Made by a program: the position numbers and the translations under genes | NCBI GenBank assembly: GCA_910591455.2 | Contig: OU342817.1 | Location: forward strand, 3,665,980 to 3,729,979 | DNA from: Pholis gunnellus | Taxonomy: Eukaryota; Chordata; Actinopteri; Perciformes; Pholidae | Length of the DNA stretch: 64,000 nucleotides | Reading direction: 5' to 3' | In this document: one piece after another, positions 9,991 through 22,565 of the stretch | How positions within the stretch are numbered: position 1 is the stretch's first letter | Layout of the letters: every line of letters begins with the position of its first letter | The notes under the pieces: model-generated | The model's database searches: none | What the model was told of the DNA's origin: nothing | Seen by the model: the letters and a program-made list of their open reading frames with translations, nothing else

Positions 9991-12900
9991 AGGGAACACG
10001 GTCACACATTCTAAGGGGGTACACAGGGGTCCGTGCAAACCTTCGAGGACTTGGGCAAATAATGATATTTTATTCATTCCAACAAATGGACCTTCACAGA
10101 CTTTCAGCTTTCAGAGATGTCCACAAAACAAAACCCATGAAACTGCAACACCGCTGGTTTAAATCCACAACGTTTGCGTTGTTTCCTGAGGCTCTCTTCT
10201 GTAACATGTCCAATAAAGACAAAATGCCAAAGATGCAAATAAAATACTTAAAATTCAAGGAGGATAGGTTTGCAGGAGGTTTCAGGGTAAAATATTTGGT
10301 CCACTAAATCTCAAGTACAGGAATCCAGTCATGGCAAAATGTCAGTTTTGTTGCAAAGGCACCTGTAGTAAATGCTGTTGAGATTGATATTTCCTTCGGT
10401 ATTTTCATCTTAAATCTTTGCCTTTTATTTATGTGTTGAAGTAATACTAATTGCTACCAAAGTTGAGTGTGGAAAGTGGGACTGCAAAATAAATCAGTCT
10501 CCGTATTCCCTCACTTTGTCTCTGAGCAATGTGTGGTGGCAGGCAGAGGAGAAAAGCTCAGCAGTGAAAAATAAAAATCGCTCTAGCGGTTGATGGAACC
10601 TGATCTTTAAAGAGCTAAAGGCCAAAGCTAATAAGCAGTTGACTAACGGACGTGTCCAGTAAGAGGAGAACAGAAAAGAGCAGACACTCTGACCTTTACT
10701 CATGAAGATTAGACTGGGAGAGAAAAAGAGGGAATCGGAAGGAAACAGCTCGGAGACAGAGCGGCGTTACACAGATTTACTGTGTCCACCCTGACAGATA
10801 TAATTGAACCAGAAGGGAAGTGATGGCTGGCGGTCTGAACACTTTCCGACACGGCTGTCACTATAAATCAAATAGATCTCCCTGTTTTCCTTCTGTCCCT
10901 TGTGTCCGTCAAGGAACCCACTTCAACCAGCCGCTGAGAAATGTGTTAATGACGGTCAGAAGTGTGACATCACGGCTCTGCCAGCCAACGAGAACTACAA
11001 ACCCCAATGTCATGGGCTGAACCAATCCCAACTGCCCCAATGGTGGGGCAATCTGTGCGATGGATGTTGAGAAGCTTTGCTCGACTAGCAAATGGAAACT
11101 GTCAAATCATAATAAGAAAATCTTTCTGACCGCAAAACGGTTTGAGAGCCGTGCTGTATCCGGGATGAAATTGTTTTTATTTGAATGTCGAGACTGTGTC
11201 TGTGAGCCTGTTGTGCATATCTGTACATTTGACTTAACCACACAGACAAATACAAACAAAATAATGTTATTATTTGTACTTTTAGAGCTATGGAAGGAAA
11301 GCACTTTTAACCACTTGGATACCTAAGCCTGACATGGTGTATAATTGTGTGTCAGAGCATCATAGCCTTCACGGGGAGCCACCATGGCGATGCGGTTGTC
11401 ATGATGACACCTGCCTCTCTGTCCTATTCTGTCTCCTCTCTTGCCTCCAGCTCCAGCATCCATTATGGATCTTTCTAGATCTTGTCGGAGCCTGTCACCA
11501 GCACACCTGCACAGCTGTTCTCAGCATTTCCTCATTGAAACACACACGTGTTTACTTCCCTCATTAAGTCCCGGTGTAAATATACCAGGAGCTTTCACTT
11601 TCACCCCTCTGTCAGCATCGCTGTACGTTCCTCTGCCTGTCTGTGATCAGCCCTCCAACGTCTATCCTGTCAGAATTTGTTGCCTTTTTATACTATCTTC
11701 ACAAGTATAAAACAGTGATTCGAACAAAGCACCATTTCAATGCTCAGTTACGTTTTGAATATCCACGTCAATCACGTTGCATCATCAGGTAGAGGCGCGT
11801 TCCCACGGATGCAGTGACATTACATGGATTGAAAAGGGGATGTGGGAGGCAACCCTAGAACAGTAGAAAGCTCCAGCGTGTGTGATGAGGAAATATGAAT
11901 ATAAACAATTTTGATTTGTAGTGGCAGGCAGTGATGGGTGAGGGTAAGCAGTATATTTATTTTAGTCATTACAGCTGATGTGAATTGAGCCGTTATTTTT
12001 GTCTTCTTTTTTGCCATGTTATGTTGTTTTACCCTAATTTACAATCAAAAGTGGGCCTTAAATGGGAAGATGTTGAAAACAGTGATATACAGTCTGATAT
12101 AACGCTATACTTTCAATTTATCTTGAAAGATGAAGGGCCAATTCTGTTTCACAAAACAAAAACTACAACGTAACTTGAGGTGGGTTGACTGCTCCCTTCT
12201 CGTCTGATACTTCAGTAATCCACTTCACCGGTAAGGGCTCTGACACCCGAAACCAACTCAATTTGTCTTCCTCTTGTTATTGGAGCAGTACAGGTAGTGT
12301 ATGTCACAGGTGAGGATAAGAGCCGGTCAGGCTGCACAGCGCTCATTCTGCTCTACCGTTGAAGGGAAACCAAGCTTGACGCGAGTCCGCTCCGGACACC
12401 AGCTTCACTATAAGGACAAGATGGATGGATAGAGTAAAGAAAGGACTGCTGAATCATCAATAATGCACCGATATTCCACCTGATGGGTACGGAGGACAGA
12501 CGGGAACATGCAAAGAGAAAAAGACGTGAGCGAAATTAAGAGTCAAGCGCAATGGAAAAGGCCGGACAGGCAGAGGAAGAGGCGAGCCGTCACCATGAGA
12601 GGCGGGTAGTGAACAGAAGGGAGACATGTAACAGGCAGACTGTTATATACTTGGAGTGAGAGCTCGTAATTTGCATGAGAATACCAAGCCTGGATGGTAA
12701 TTTCAGCAACCTGATAACATGTCAGACGGACAGACAGCCTAATGGGGGGCTGGAAAGCATCGGATGTCTCCTTCAGGCAAACATATTTCGATTGGAGTCT
12801 CAAGTGTAACACTGGAACTTTACAATTAAATACAAACTGAACATGCACATGGAAATCAATTAGTTGGCAATCCATTCACACAACCTAGTGGGTCAATCTA

Positions 12901-13734
12901 GTTAGATGCAAAATGATTACTGTGGCACAATAATTGCTTTTAAATTTGATTCCAACACAATTGCAACAGCATCACTGACTGTCACTGTTGCCCGACAAAA
13001 CAATAAAACAGTAAGACGGAGCTGGCTAAATTAGTCAGCGGAGGAAGTGAAAGTAATTATTACAACAGAACAAAGTCAATGCAGAAGAGCATTTAAAAGA
13101 TTGTAATTTAAAGCAAGGAAGACAGTCGGATGGGCGAGAAATCAAAGATAAAAGGTGTAAATGGGAAATGAAAATGAAGAATAAGACGCACTGAGGATCG
13201 AAACAGAGCGGTGGGAAGCCCGACATAGTGAGTCAATCATCCAGCAGCTTCTTGGTGAAAGAGACATTTATCTCCAATCAGCCACCTTCCAGAGATCTTC
13301 AATCCCGGCACCAGATGTAACAGTGATGTGCATGAGCAAAATATTGAGTGTGCCACCTTTCAAAAGAAACTGCTCCGTATAAAAGATAATCTCCATGCAT
13401 GCTTTAGAGCGACAGACACATTTATCACCGCTGAGCTTTGTGTGATAAGCATCGTTTTTTTGTGTGTGTGTGTGGCAATAAAGAACCTCACAGAGGGTAT
13501 TTGTGGACTTTCTGAGCTGAAGCCTTTGCCTGTTAAAGCACGCCATAATCCGTTAAACCATGCCACACTGTAGGCCTCAACAAAGACTGTATCAACTGGC
13601 TATGGATCACCGGCGCCAGATGAAGAAAACAACATCTCTGATTCACGTTGAGAAAGATTGAGCGAGTTAACATCTTTTAAAAGAATAGAGTGGGGATTGG
13701 GCTCATGCCGTGCATGAATGTCGAGATCGAGGTG

Positions 13735-14100
13735 ATGGACTCATCGGGACGTCACCCATTGGTTTGTGGACTGCGGTTTTGAAGCCTTGAGTTTGGCATT
13801 TTGGCCACCGCCATCTTGAATAAGTGACATTATTTGAACTGCGAATATGGCTCATGGCAGCTACCTGTCAATCACCAAGGAGCCCCGCCCTAAAGCATAC
13901 TCTGCTTTATTGTCAATTGTACTCTAAATGTGACCATAGTTTAGGAAATGAACATGACGCTTTATTGAAGAAGACTAGAGATTGAGACCATAAACTCATG
14001 CTTACAACGTTTACTGAGGGAATAAATTAAGTGAGAAGTAGAGTCATATTCACACGAGAGTCGTGAGTCACTCGGAAGTGACGTTAGTGGCTAAAAATTT
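13735..14100 (+). mobile_element. Teleost interspersed repeat (CACCCATTGGTTTGTGGACTGC family)
   Basis: Contains GTCACCCATTGGTTTGTGGA, TTTTGAAGCCTTGAGTTTGG, CCGCCATCTTG, CCGCCCTAAAGCATACTCTG, GAAGAAGACTAGAGATTGAG and AGTGAGAAGTAGAGTCAT. A second, shorter copy is at 17192-17290. I recognise it from memory as a common noncoding teleost repeat. Confidence 0.6.
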
Positions 14101-14104
14101 AAAG

Positions 14105-14215
14105 CCAACCAAGCTCTTTTCCTAAACCTTATTTCCTGTGAAGACGGACATTTATTTTAAAAAGACACTATACATGGAATGAGCGCATATTGATACGTCG
14201 TCCCGTAGTTGGAGT
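14105..14215 (+). repeat. Interspersed repeat (TCCTAAACCT...GTGAAGACGG family)
   Basis: CTTTTCCTAAACCTTATTTC, CTGTGAAGACGGACATTTAT and AAAAAGACACTATACATG match 31705-31805 in order. Related segments with TTTTCCTAAACCTAACTAAG are at 55168-55215 and, as AACCTTAACCAAGTAGTTTT, at 61895-61960. Confidence 0.5.
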
Positions 14216-15804
14216 TGAGAATATGTTATAGTGACAGGGTTCCTGTCCTCCTACCGGTATGGTGTCACGAATATTACACCAACAATGTGACTGATGCATC
14301 ACTGCCAGTGGCCGCAATAGCCTTCAACACAAAATATGTTATTCTACTAAACAATAAAAAAACACAATACCATAATTTGTTTTAATCAGTGATGCCGTTT
14401 TAGTCTGTTATCACCAGCTGCACAGATAATGGACACAAAAATGAAAAATACCCAACTGCAATCATATTTTTGCCTCAGGCTTTTATTGTAAAAGATGAAA
14501 ATGGAAGGAGTGGATCTGGTCTGTGCTGCCTTCATCAAGGTTGGAGTAATAATAAGTTGATAAGAATATATATAGGCACAATTCAGCCCATTCTGCACAA
14601 CGTGATGAGTTGATGTCTTTATTTGCTGTGCGAAAGCTCCGAAAATAGACCTCGCTCCATAAAAAAATCGTGTCGCTCTTTTTGCGTCTTGTGTGAAAGT
14701 GTTCCTGACAAAAACAGTTTGAAAAAACATAGTGATCACACACATAAAAAAGAAAATTCCCACCGGTATGTAAAGGCCTTTAGTCCTAATCGAGAGTGTT
14801 TTGCCACGTTTTGAACGCACCGAAGGAGAAAACAGAAAGCGTAAACAACATCAGTCACCATGAGATACATTTCCTGGTTCTACAAACCGCTAAAGTGAAT
14901 TATTACATTTTAAATACATTCCATTGTTATCTAGGATTATAAAGCCCATGGACAAAATACCTGCATTTATCTTGTAGGTGGCATAGCAGGGCTCTGATAA
15001 CCTGTTCATTTAGTGAGTAAATGAACTAAAAAGCAAAGCTGCTCCTCGGAGAGAGCGACCGGAGGAGGCAGAGAATTAGCGTCAGCGGCGGGAAATAAAG
15101 ATGAGACGGGGACGTTCATTTATTCACCGATTTCCTCAGCAAACAGCTGGAACCGTTCGAGCTTTGCACCGTTAATGCAGCTGGGGAGGATATGTGACTC
15201 AAACAGCTCTCCTCATCTACCAACGAGTTTTAAAAAACGGCAGCGGTAAAGTAATGAGTGAACCTGTGTTATGATGCCCTCAGCAGCAGCTCCCTGCATT
15301 GTCTCATGTTGACGTGATGATTGTTATTAATGTGTTCACCAGCTGCTAACAGTCTGCTGGTTGGATCTGGGCAGGTAGCATCCAGTTGTAAATAAGGCTG
15401 AGAGCAGTAAAAGGGAATCAACACATCATCTGACGGTTGTAAAACCAAATCAATGATCTGAAAGATGCTAAAATGTTCCACTTCAACTACACAGTTGGCT
15501 GGTTACTCCCTGTGGTTTGGTTATTACTGTTTTTAGATAACATGCAAACGACAACAAAATACAATTTGCTCATTCGTGCAGCTTTAAGCATCATAATATG
15601 ACTTTGTTTGCAACACGCACCTCTGTCAGTCAGATAGTCTGTCATCCAATCACTTTATATTAAGTCATCTGCAAGAAGTTTGTGTTTATTGGACTCTGGC
15701 CTCTGTGTTGATGCTAAAGTAAAGACGGTTGTTCAGTCACGCTTCTTTCAAATCAAGTTCATTTAAAAAATATGATGCTTTTTATCTTTTAAAGATTTAC
15801 ACAG

Positions 15805-16090
15805 GGGTGTCCATGTCTTTATTTTCTTCTCGTCTTGATTACTGTGATAACCTGTGAACACGTGTTACCCAGACTTCCCTTCACCACCTTCCAAAATGCA
15901 GCAGCTACTAGTACTGGTTCAAGAAAACAGGATCATATAACTCTGATTCTGCCCGCTCTACATTTGCTCCCAGTTGTGCATTGATTTTAAAATGTTATTG
16001 TGGACCTTCAAAGCTTTAAATAACCAGGCCCCTATTTCAGAGCCTTATGAGCCTGTGCGCCCTCTCAGATCAGCTGATGATACTATTTAA
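15805..16090 (+). mobile_element. Non-LTR retrotransposon RT C-terminal relic
   Basis: Interrupted frames on the plus strand spell SSRLDYCDN, then LQNAAA, then RKQDHITLILPALH-LPVVH, then WTFKALNNQAPISEP and YEPVRPLRSADD. This is the widespread LINE motif series SRLDYCN, QNAAARLL, LHWLPV-RIDFK. Stops and frameshifts break it up. It lies in intron 2. The clade (L2/Maui or CR1-type) cannot be decided from this fragment. Confidence 0.75.
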
Positions 16091-16796
16091 AAGCTTTCCA
16101 GAGCCTGGTTGTTGCATGTACACATCAGCAAAGAAAGTGAGCATACAAGCACATTCAGCTGCAAAAACAATGTTCACTTAAAGTCTCAACCATCGAGTGA
16201 ACTGAGGACTGAGCCGTGCTCTGCAGGCTCTGCTTCCTTTTAGTTTCGCAGGTGGTGAAAATCATTCAGATCCAGATTAAACCCACCTCACCCTCCCAGC
16301 TGATTCTGGGCTTTGATGTCGGGATAAAGCAGTCGAGCCCCTTCCCTGCAGAACGCTCCACAACAAACCATGATCTTCACTTTGTCAGAGCCTCACAACG
16401 GCATCCAGCACAGGACTCCCTGCTGGGGTTTATGTTGGGCGGACAAACATTCACACTTATCCTTCTAGCATATCAATTCCATACAAACAGCATCTACAGA
16501 GAATAAAGTCGGGGCAATGCAGCTATTTCTTGTTCCTGCTTTTATTTTGTCTTGTCTTTTAGAAATTATTCTGATCCAAGAAAGATCTTATTATTGCAAA
16601 TGACACGAGCCAATATTATTAACTGTTTGAACCTATAAATCAACTGCACTTCAACCATAGTTGCAACAGAATACAGTCTTGTCACGCAAGGTCAACGTTG
16701 CAGTCTAATATTCAGCCAAAACATCCTGTAAAATCCAGTGTTTAGTGTCCACTCATGACACATTCTCCAGTCTATAATCCAATCTGTCTTCCTTAC

Positions 16797-16907
16797 CGTC
16801 TCTCCTGTTGAGTTTGGCGAAGCCCGGCGCGTGACTGCTGGACAGCTGTGAGGAACTTCTGAAGGACGACGGCGGCAGATTGGACACCAACGTGCTGTCA
16901 CACACCT
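16797..16907 (-). CDS. cntnap4-like: CNTNAP-family exon 2 (start of F5/8-C discoidin domain)
   Basis: This 111-nt exon (phase 1 to phase 1) encodes residues 29-65 plus the first base of G66. It starts with EVCDSTLVSNLPPSSFRSSS and continues with SSSHAPGFAKLNRRD. C31 is the first cysteine of the discoidin (F5/8 type C) domain, pairing in the family with the cysteine at its end (C177). The run CD-LVS-LP followed by SSS-L-SSSH-PGF-LNRRDG is a family hallmark, and from memory is closest to CNTNAP3/CNTNAP4. The acceptor (gattggttgacag) and donor (gtaagg) are both consensus. The discoidin domain is extracellular and takes part in ligand and contactin-partner binding in this family. Confidence 0.93.
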
Positions 16908-17191
16908 CTGTCAACCAATCACAAAGACAAAAGAAGCACACATGGTCAGAGCTTCACACTTATCTATTTGAAAATCCAATGTTTTCTAAACTCTGCTTCT
17001 CAAAGTTCAAGTGAACTGACAGGGAAAGCCCAAACAGGATGTTTTGTGTTTTCACTCGAGGAAACAAGATGGAAATGAAGAAAACCTTAATTGGCTGTTC
17101 ATGATAATCAATAATATATGTGATAATATATGCTATAGTCACATGGCACTGTAACCATGTTCTGTAAATAAGAAGTGGACGAAATCCTCGG

Positions 17192-17290
17192 GCATCACCC
17201 TTTGGTTTGTGGACTGCTGTTTTGAAGCCTCGAGTTAAGCATTTTGGTCATCGCCATCTTTTTTTTTTTTCCACCAGAACTTTAATCTTA
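17192..17290 (+). mobile_element. Fragment of the CACCCATTGGTTTGTGG repeat family
   Basis: CATCACCCTTTGGTTTGTGG, TTTTGAAGCCTCGAGTTAAG and TCATCGCCATCTT match the start of the 13735 copy before a T-run. A weaker continuation (AATTTACTAAATTAACATCA) follows at about 17310. Confidence 0.6.
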
Positions 17291-17769
17291 ATCTTATCTA
17301 AATGGATCATAATTTACTAAATTAACATCATGCAAATGCCTTCAAATGCCTTCATATCCAAAACAAAAGGTTTTCCCAGCGTCGTCTTTGTTCCTGTTGA
17401 GTCTGTGAATATGAGCACGTGAGTGGCAGAGTGGAGTCTAATCATTGAGAAGCAGGTTTTTAATGGTCCCCAGGTGGAAACAGGTCTTTACGCTGTAATG
17501 GCGCCATATTAGATGAATGAACAGTGTAATAATGTGGATGAATGAATGTAGTAATCGTGTCGTGTAGTGGAGATGAATGGCGTCCTGACTGGCTGGATCC
17601 TGATGGAGACGAATCAGTGTTGTCAGAAGAAACCTTCAACGTTTCACACTTTAATTCTTTCTGGATAACTGGCTGCAGTAAATACATCATTTATTATATG
17701 CATCGCAATAATTATCCTTTTAATTGGCTTTTCTTTGCATCCAATAAATCCAATGAACACACTGTACAT

Positions 17770-18500
17770 CAGGGGTATTCGATTAAAATTCCGAAAGGTC
17801 CAGATTGAGAAAATCTCCTCGTGCAAAAATCCCGGAACATTACAATAATATCTAACTTGCGCTATTTAGTGTCATATATATATTCAAGAAGCCTAGTAGT
17901 AGTAACAAAGTCTCTGTGTAGTCAACAACGGTCAAATCAAATAAAGAAAGTACACATCAATTACATTTTAAAATCTAATATATAATTACGTTTTCAAATT
18001 TAACTGGATGGATTATAAATAATACATAGAAATACATAAATAAATGTTGTTCTCTCATTTCAAGTAAAATAAGGGATCCATCTAAAAATAAAATACACAA
18101 AAATGAATCTTTGAAAAGCTTGCATCAGAAATTGCTTGATTTTAGAAAAATGTATGAAAAGGAAAAAAGGAAAGTGTGGCTGGAGTGAACTTTCTTCTCT
18201 TTTGTTAAATCCATTTCACATCATAACTGTCTCAGTGAACTTTATAATAAACAATCTCTACACATTTCAACATCTTGCCCTCAGTTCAGACTGGAGTGTT
18301 TGGTCTAAAGATGTGTGTTTGGTCTCGTGGTGGCGTTTCACATCGGCGCATTTAATAATGGCCGCGGTATCTGAACATACGAGTCGTTTAGTAGCGCCAG
18401 CAGGAAGAATGAACAAATAAGAGTTCGTCCATTCTTTGTTAAAAGCTCTGTTTTCGTGGTCCACGTATCTTTTTAGAGCACGTCATGTAAAATTATCCGA
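17770..18500 (+). mobile_element. hAT-like nonautonomous element, probably truncated
   Basis: Begins CAGGGGTATTCGATTAAAAT followed by CCGAAAGGTCCAG, a terminus I associate with fish hAT elements. The inner segment TCAGACTGGAGTGTTTGGTC, GCGTTTCACATCGGCG and TTTAATAATGGCCGCGGTAT also fits that family. I could not find the matching inverted terminus, so the right end is a guess. There is no transposase frame. Confidence 0.4.
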
Positions 18501-18758
18501 CTTACTTCTCGCCTTCTCTCCGTCTCCCGTGACTGTGTACAAATCTCACTCGGCTCACGAACGATGCGTTTCAGATTGCAGATATTCGATTGGCTGAGTA
18601 GCGTCACGTGAGATGATTTACAACGTATGTGATTGGTCGGTGTATTTCCTGGACTGCTGAACGAGTGCCGTAAAGGCTGGAAAAGCTGTGCAGGTTAAAA
18701 TAGAAGCGCTCCGCCAAAATGTATAATTCTCAATTATCCATCAGTTATTCGTCGTCGT

Positions 18759-18822
18759 ACAGTGTACATCTATCATGTACACTGTACATCTATCATGTAC
18801 AGTGTACATGATAGATGTACAG
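18759..18822. repeat. Palindrome with a flanking third copy
   Basis: A perfect 19-bp stem (18782-18800 CTGTACATCTATCATGTAC and 18804-18822) has a 3-nt centre, and another direct copy of the same arm lies immediately to the left (18759-18781). Transcribed, it would fold as a tight hairpin. Confidence 0.95.
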
Positions 18823-19667
18823 GTGTGTAGATTTGCAAACATCTGAAAATGCTAAATTATCCCAATTCAATACAGCTATCTTGAGAGTGTTGCAATTTTA
18901 ACTTGGTCGAGGGTCCTATTAAAATAATGAATGATATTAAGACCTCCTACCTATCCCATAATGTTCACATAGTCTCTTAATTATTTTTAGATTAAAATAC
19001 ATTTGAATAAATCTAGTCAAGAATGTATCTTCTAATGAGGCACTGCAGCAATAACGATTTCATTCATCGTTTGGAGAAACAGTGGAGTCAACAATAAATT
19101 AACACACAGCAAACGCAGGCTGTGGTGTGATTGTGTGCCACACGTACATTCACACAGATTCATGAACGTCGGCTCAATAAATATTCACATCTTCTCCCCC
19201 TCGAGCTCCGAACTCTGAGCTAAAGCCAAACGAACGCTGCCTCCATCTAAAGCCTCTCTGTTAATGGATGTTGTTCTCCAACGCTGAGATAAGAGACAAT
19301 TATTATGATTCATGCTGTGGTCCGATCCGAGCCCACAACTCTGACAACGAGGCTTTTAGCTTCGATTACTCTGTCAGCATTAGTGTACGGCACTTCAGCA
19401 CAAGGTCTTCATCTGCCTCTCGATATCCACCACAGCCTGATGATTTCACTTTTGAAAACAGCAATAACGCTCCATTTAAAGAGACACAGATTTCACAACA
19501 ATGCTGCATTATTTATCTCGAGTTCATATTTAGTTAAAAGGCCGATATCGGGTTATTGATAAACACATCTTTTTGGGGCACATGACTGATGTCGTCATTT
19601 TTCTTGGGAGGATAATATAGCATTACTTTATATGCATTATAATATAGCATTACTTTACTATAGCAAC

Positions 19668-20045
19668 TTTGCAAACTAGTCCTATTAGACAACACGTTAA
19701 GATCAAATTGTAACGCCTGTGTTTCACTTGTTCATTGTTTTTTTTTTTTATAGTAATAATATTTTATTGCATGACACCAGGATGGCCGAGAGGTTAAGGC
19801 GTTGGACTTAAGATCCAATGGGCATTAGCCCTCGTGGGTTCGACCCCCACTCCTGGTACAATGGATTTCTGATACAAAAGTATTATTGAAGCAAAAAATA
19901 ACCAAGAGCTGAAAATATGGTGGAGAAAAATCTACTTCAGAAAATGGAGCCACCTTTCCTTTTTATGCGTCGATATCAGTGCTCCGCCTTGCTTTGTTGA
20001 CAAAGCCGTGCCAGCAGCAGGTGCTTTTAGTGCACATAAACGTGC
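19668..20045 (+). repeat. Inverted segmental duplication, arm 1 (with tRNA-Leu copy 1)
   Basis: The tRNA plus about 187 bp of 3' flank (19776-20045) is nearly identical to the reverse complement of 25930-26199. The 5' flank also matches more loosely: AGTCCTATTAGA-AACACGTTAAGATCAAA occurs near 19677 and inverted near 26385-26420. Homology stops sharply after GTGCACATAAACGTGC at about 20045. Confidence 0.85.
19776..19858 (+). tRNA. tRNA-Leu (anticodon UAA), copy 1
   Basis: An 83-nt type II (long variable arm) tRNA gene without an intron. The acceptor arms ACCAGGA and TCCTGGT pair perfectly, with discriminator A. The anticodon loop CTTAAGA in the stem TTGGA...TCCAA gives anticodon TAA. The variable arm is a GGGC/GCCC hairpin. 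The T arm is GTGGG-TTCGACC-CCCAC, and the A-box and B-box fall within the D and T arms as expected. It is on the strand opposite to the host gene. No TTTT lies within about 90 nt downstream; only TTTCT appears nearby. The gene body is identical to copy 3. Confidence 0.95.
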
Positions 20046-20763
20046 TAAACATCGCTATGTATCATAGTGGCTGCAGTCAGTACAAGAAAGGCGTTCTTAT
20101 TGCACGCAACATTCATAAGCCATTTGGTGAGAGCGGGCCAGTGTAGTTGTTAATGCTTTGTGTTAAAACGCTACACTTAGAGCCTTTAGAGGTTTATATA
20201 TGCACACGGAGAGGTTTAATTCTATGAATATTCAGTCCAGCTGATTAAAAAACACCAGAAAGCCTCCAGCTTTGCCTCGGTGACACTGTGGCTCTGAGAA
20301 GTTTCTCTTTGATGATGAAATGATCTGGTATTGAGTCTGAAGTCCATTTAGGAGAGTTTGTTACAGCAGTGATCATAAAGAGTCCTGATGTACAGTCACA
20401 TTACACAGACTGAGCCTCACAGTGGCTCTTTATAGTCGGTCTTTAGGATTTCTATCATTAGTAATAGAGTGGTTTTGAGCTTCATACATATTTAATTCCA
20501 CTGCTTTAGAGGCGGTCCAGCTACTCAACAGTCGTCAGAAGGCCTCCAGCTCTTTGGTCCTCTGAGGCTCCTGCTGATAGTCTTTATCCCTGCAGGCTTT
20601 CACACTTGCTGCTGTGGGTGGTGGGAGAGCCCTCAGCGTGAAAAGCAGGTGAATTACAGTCGTCTGAAGAGGTGAAATGAGAGAGACGGCTCTCCAACGC
20701 AGAGTGCTGTAATCTCTGAGGAGATCCTGTGTGTGGAGAGCACAGCCTCGCTGAGGTAACACG

Positions 20764-20772
20764 AGAGAGAGA

Positions 20773-20850
<78 letters not shown>

Positions 20851-20895
20851 GAGACAGAGAGACAGAGAGAGAGACAGAGAGACAGAGAGAGAGAC

Positions 20896-20926
<31 letters not shown>

Positions 20927-20951
20927 CAGAGAGAGAGACAGAGAGAGAGAG
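20764..20951. repeat. (GA)n / (GAGACA)n compound microsatellite
   Basis: About 188 bp of GA repeats with regularly spaced GACA units in the right half. It opens long spurious frames on both strands. Confidence 0.98.
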
Positions 20952-22204
20952 GAGCACTTTGAAAACACCGGGCCGGTTTCTCTCAGCTGAGCTTTGGCAT
21001 TTAAGAGCCGTCCTGACATTGTGACCAGTGAAGCACAAACACGGACGACTCAGAGGGAAATGGAGCTAAATGTTGAATACCTGCTGGACTCTGCAGCCAC
21101 TGAACCTCGACACCGACCCCGGCTGTGTGAGACAGAGATCTCCATGAATATTAAACCACTGCAGCTTCACCCTCGGCACAAACTGGAAAACAAAACGCTC
21201 CTCCTTTCTGTTTCTGTCAGACTCAACGTCTAAACAAGGGTGAACTTAAAGAGGTTCCCCTGGCATTTACCTTTGAGGCGTCCAGATGAACAGAAGAAAG
21301 AAGTTGACATTTCTGACTAAGTAGCATTGTTTGAAACCAACAGTAAGGGGTTCAAGATGTCAGAGCTATTTCAGCAGAAAAAGCCATTTCTTTGACTCTA
21401 GAAAAGTTATTATGACAAATAATGCTTCATGATGAGACCACTTCAGATGCCGGAGAAAATATAGTTGAAGAGGTGATTGATAAGTAGACGTCTCAGCCTG
21501 TAACAGAACATAGGAAGGGATGAAGCTGTCTTAAATCTACTGTGGTAGAAAATAACTGGGCCAAAATGAGACCCCATTACTTCCTCAGGTGAAAAAAAGA
21601 AAAGAAGTGTAATGCAGAACTTCACTGAGAAGAGCAGGTTTTTAATCTCAATAAAATATCCTCCCATTAAATTCATTTGTAATAGTTTCTTGTACCTGAG
21701 GAGGATTTAAAGGGAGAGAAAGCGACACACCTCTCCTGCAGTCCATCTATTCATCCACAAGTGTCACTTCTATCATTCGGGGGGAATAAACTGAGAATCT
21801 GACGGCAGTAAAAAGTCAGTAAAAGAATCTTTGGAGTCCCGGGGCCTTGGCGCTGTCAAGCACGATTAATCACGACTGACGTGATAGGTAGACTTGTACC
21901 TGGCACAGGAGAGACAGAGAGGGAGGCCACAGCTCATTCACCTGCATTGTCCACTTCTTTACTGTTTCGCTGAATAACAAAGTGCCACAGAGTCCACGAC
22001 GGAGCCGGAGACCCTGAATACCGATGAGCTCCATCCATCACCTCCACAAACAGCAGTGAACCGAAGGTCCTGCACTTCAGAGCTCTGTAAGCCCCACAGA
22101 CCCAGAGTTCAGTGCTGCTCAGTGTGAGCCGAGCCGACTCGTTCAGCCATTCAGAGCAGGTAGCAGTCAGCAGGATAATGAGGCTTGTTTTTGCTGCAGA
22201 GCAC

Positions 22205-22565
22205 GAACAATCATCCTCAAGCTGAAAACGTCAATGTTCATTTTACTAATCCGCTCAACTTCTACCTCCAGTTAAGACTCGTAGAGATTATGCCAGGATG
22301 TAATAAAGAAATATATAAAGAAGATAAGAACTGTGTGACAGGGACGCACTGAAAATCTACTTGGGACTTTGCAGAGGGAGAGGCCTTGGACAGTAATATT
22401 CATCATTAACACAGTTTTTGTGGTACAAAGATAATCTGATGATGCTGAAGAGTTGAGGATGTCTTGGTGACAACAGCCAGCTCAGTTTGTTCGCGTTACC
22501 ACGGCACTGAATTAATTATTCACGGTTGTAAGTAGTTTTGTTGCCAACATGTGGCTTCATTCTCA
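22205..22565 (+). repeat. Local duplication unit A, copy 1
   Basis: Starts GAACAATCATCCTCAAGC and includes ATGTAATAAAGAAATATATA, CTACTTGGGACTTTGCAGAG and GGTTGTAAGTAGTTTTGTTG. The same order of motifs recurs at 23016-23364 with substitutions and small indels. It is not a repeat family I can name. Confidence 0.85.

Larger units (their letters stand above)
7085..16796 (-). other. CNTNAP intron 2 (9.7 kb)
   Basis: The intron carries teleost interspersed repeats at 7996-8165, 8815-9050 and 13735-14215, a Rex3-like LINE relic at 9770-9990 and a second LINE relic at 15805-16090. The remaining sequence (for example 10.1-13.7 kb and 14.3-15.8 kb) shows no exon or repeat that I recognise. The 144-codon frame at 14386-14820 has no identifiable homology. 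Confidence 0.8.

Noticed and set aside
14386..14820. A 144-codon open frame on the minus strand in intron 2.
   Set aside because: It is the longest non-repetitive frame, but its composition is AT-rich, it shows no recognisable domain, and an open frame in another register overlaps it.
20535..21038. A 167-codon minus-strand frame with long Ser-Leu repeats, and its Arg-Glu counterpart on plus.
   Set aside because: Translation of a (GA)n microsatellite; it has no start context or homology.
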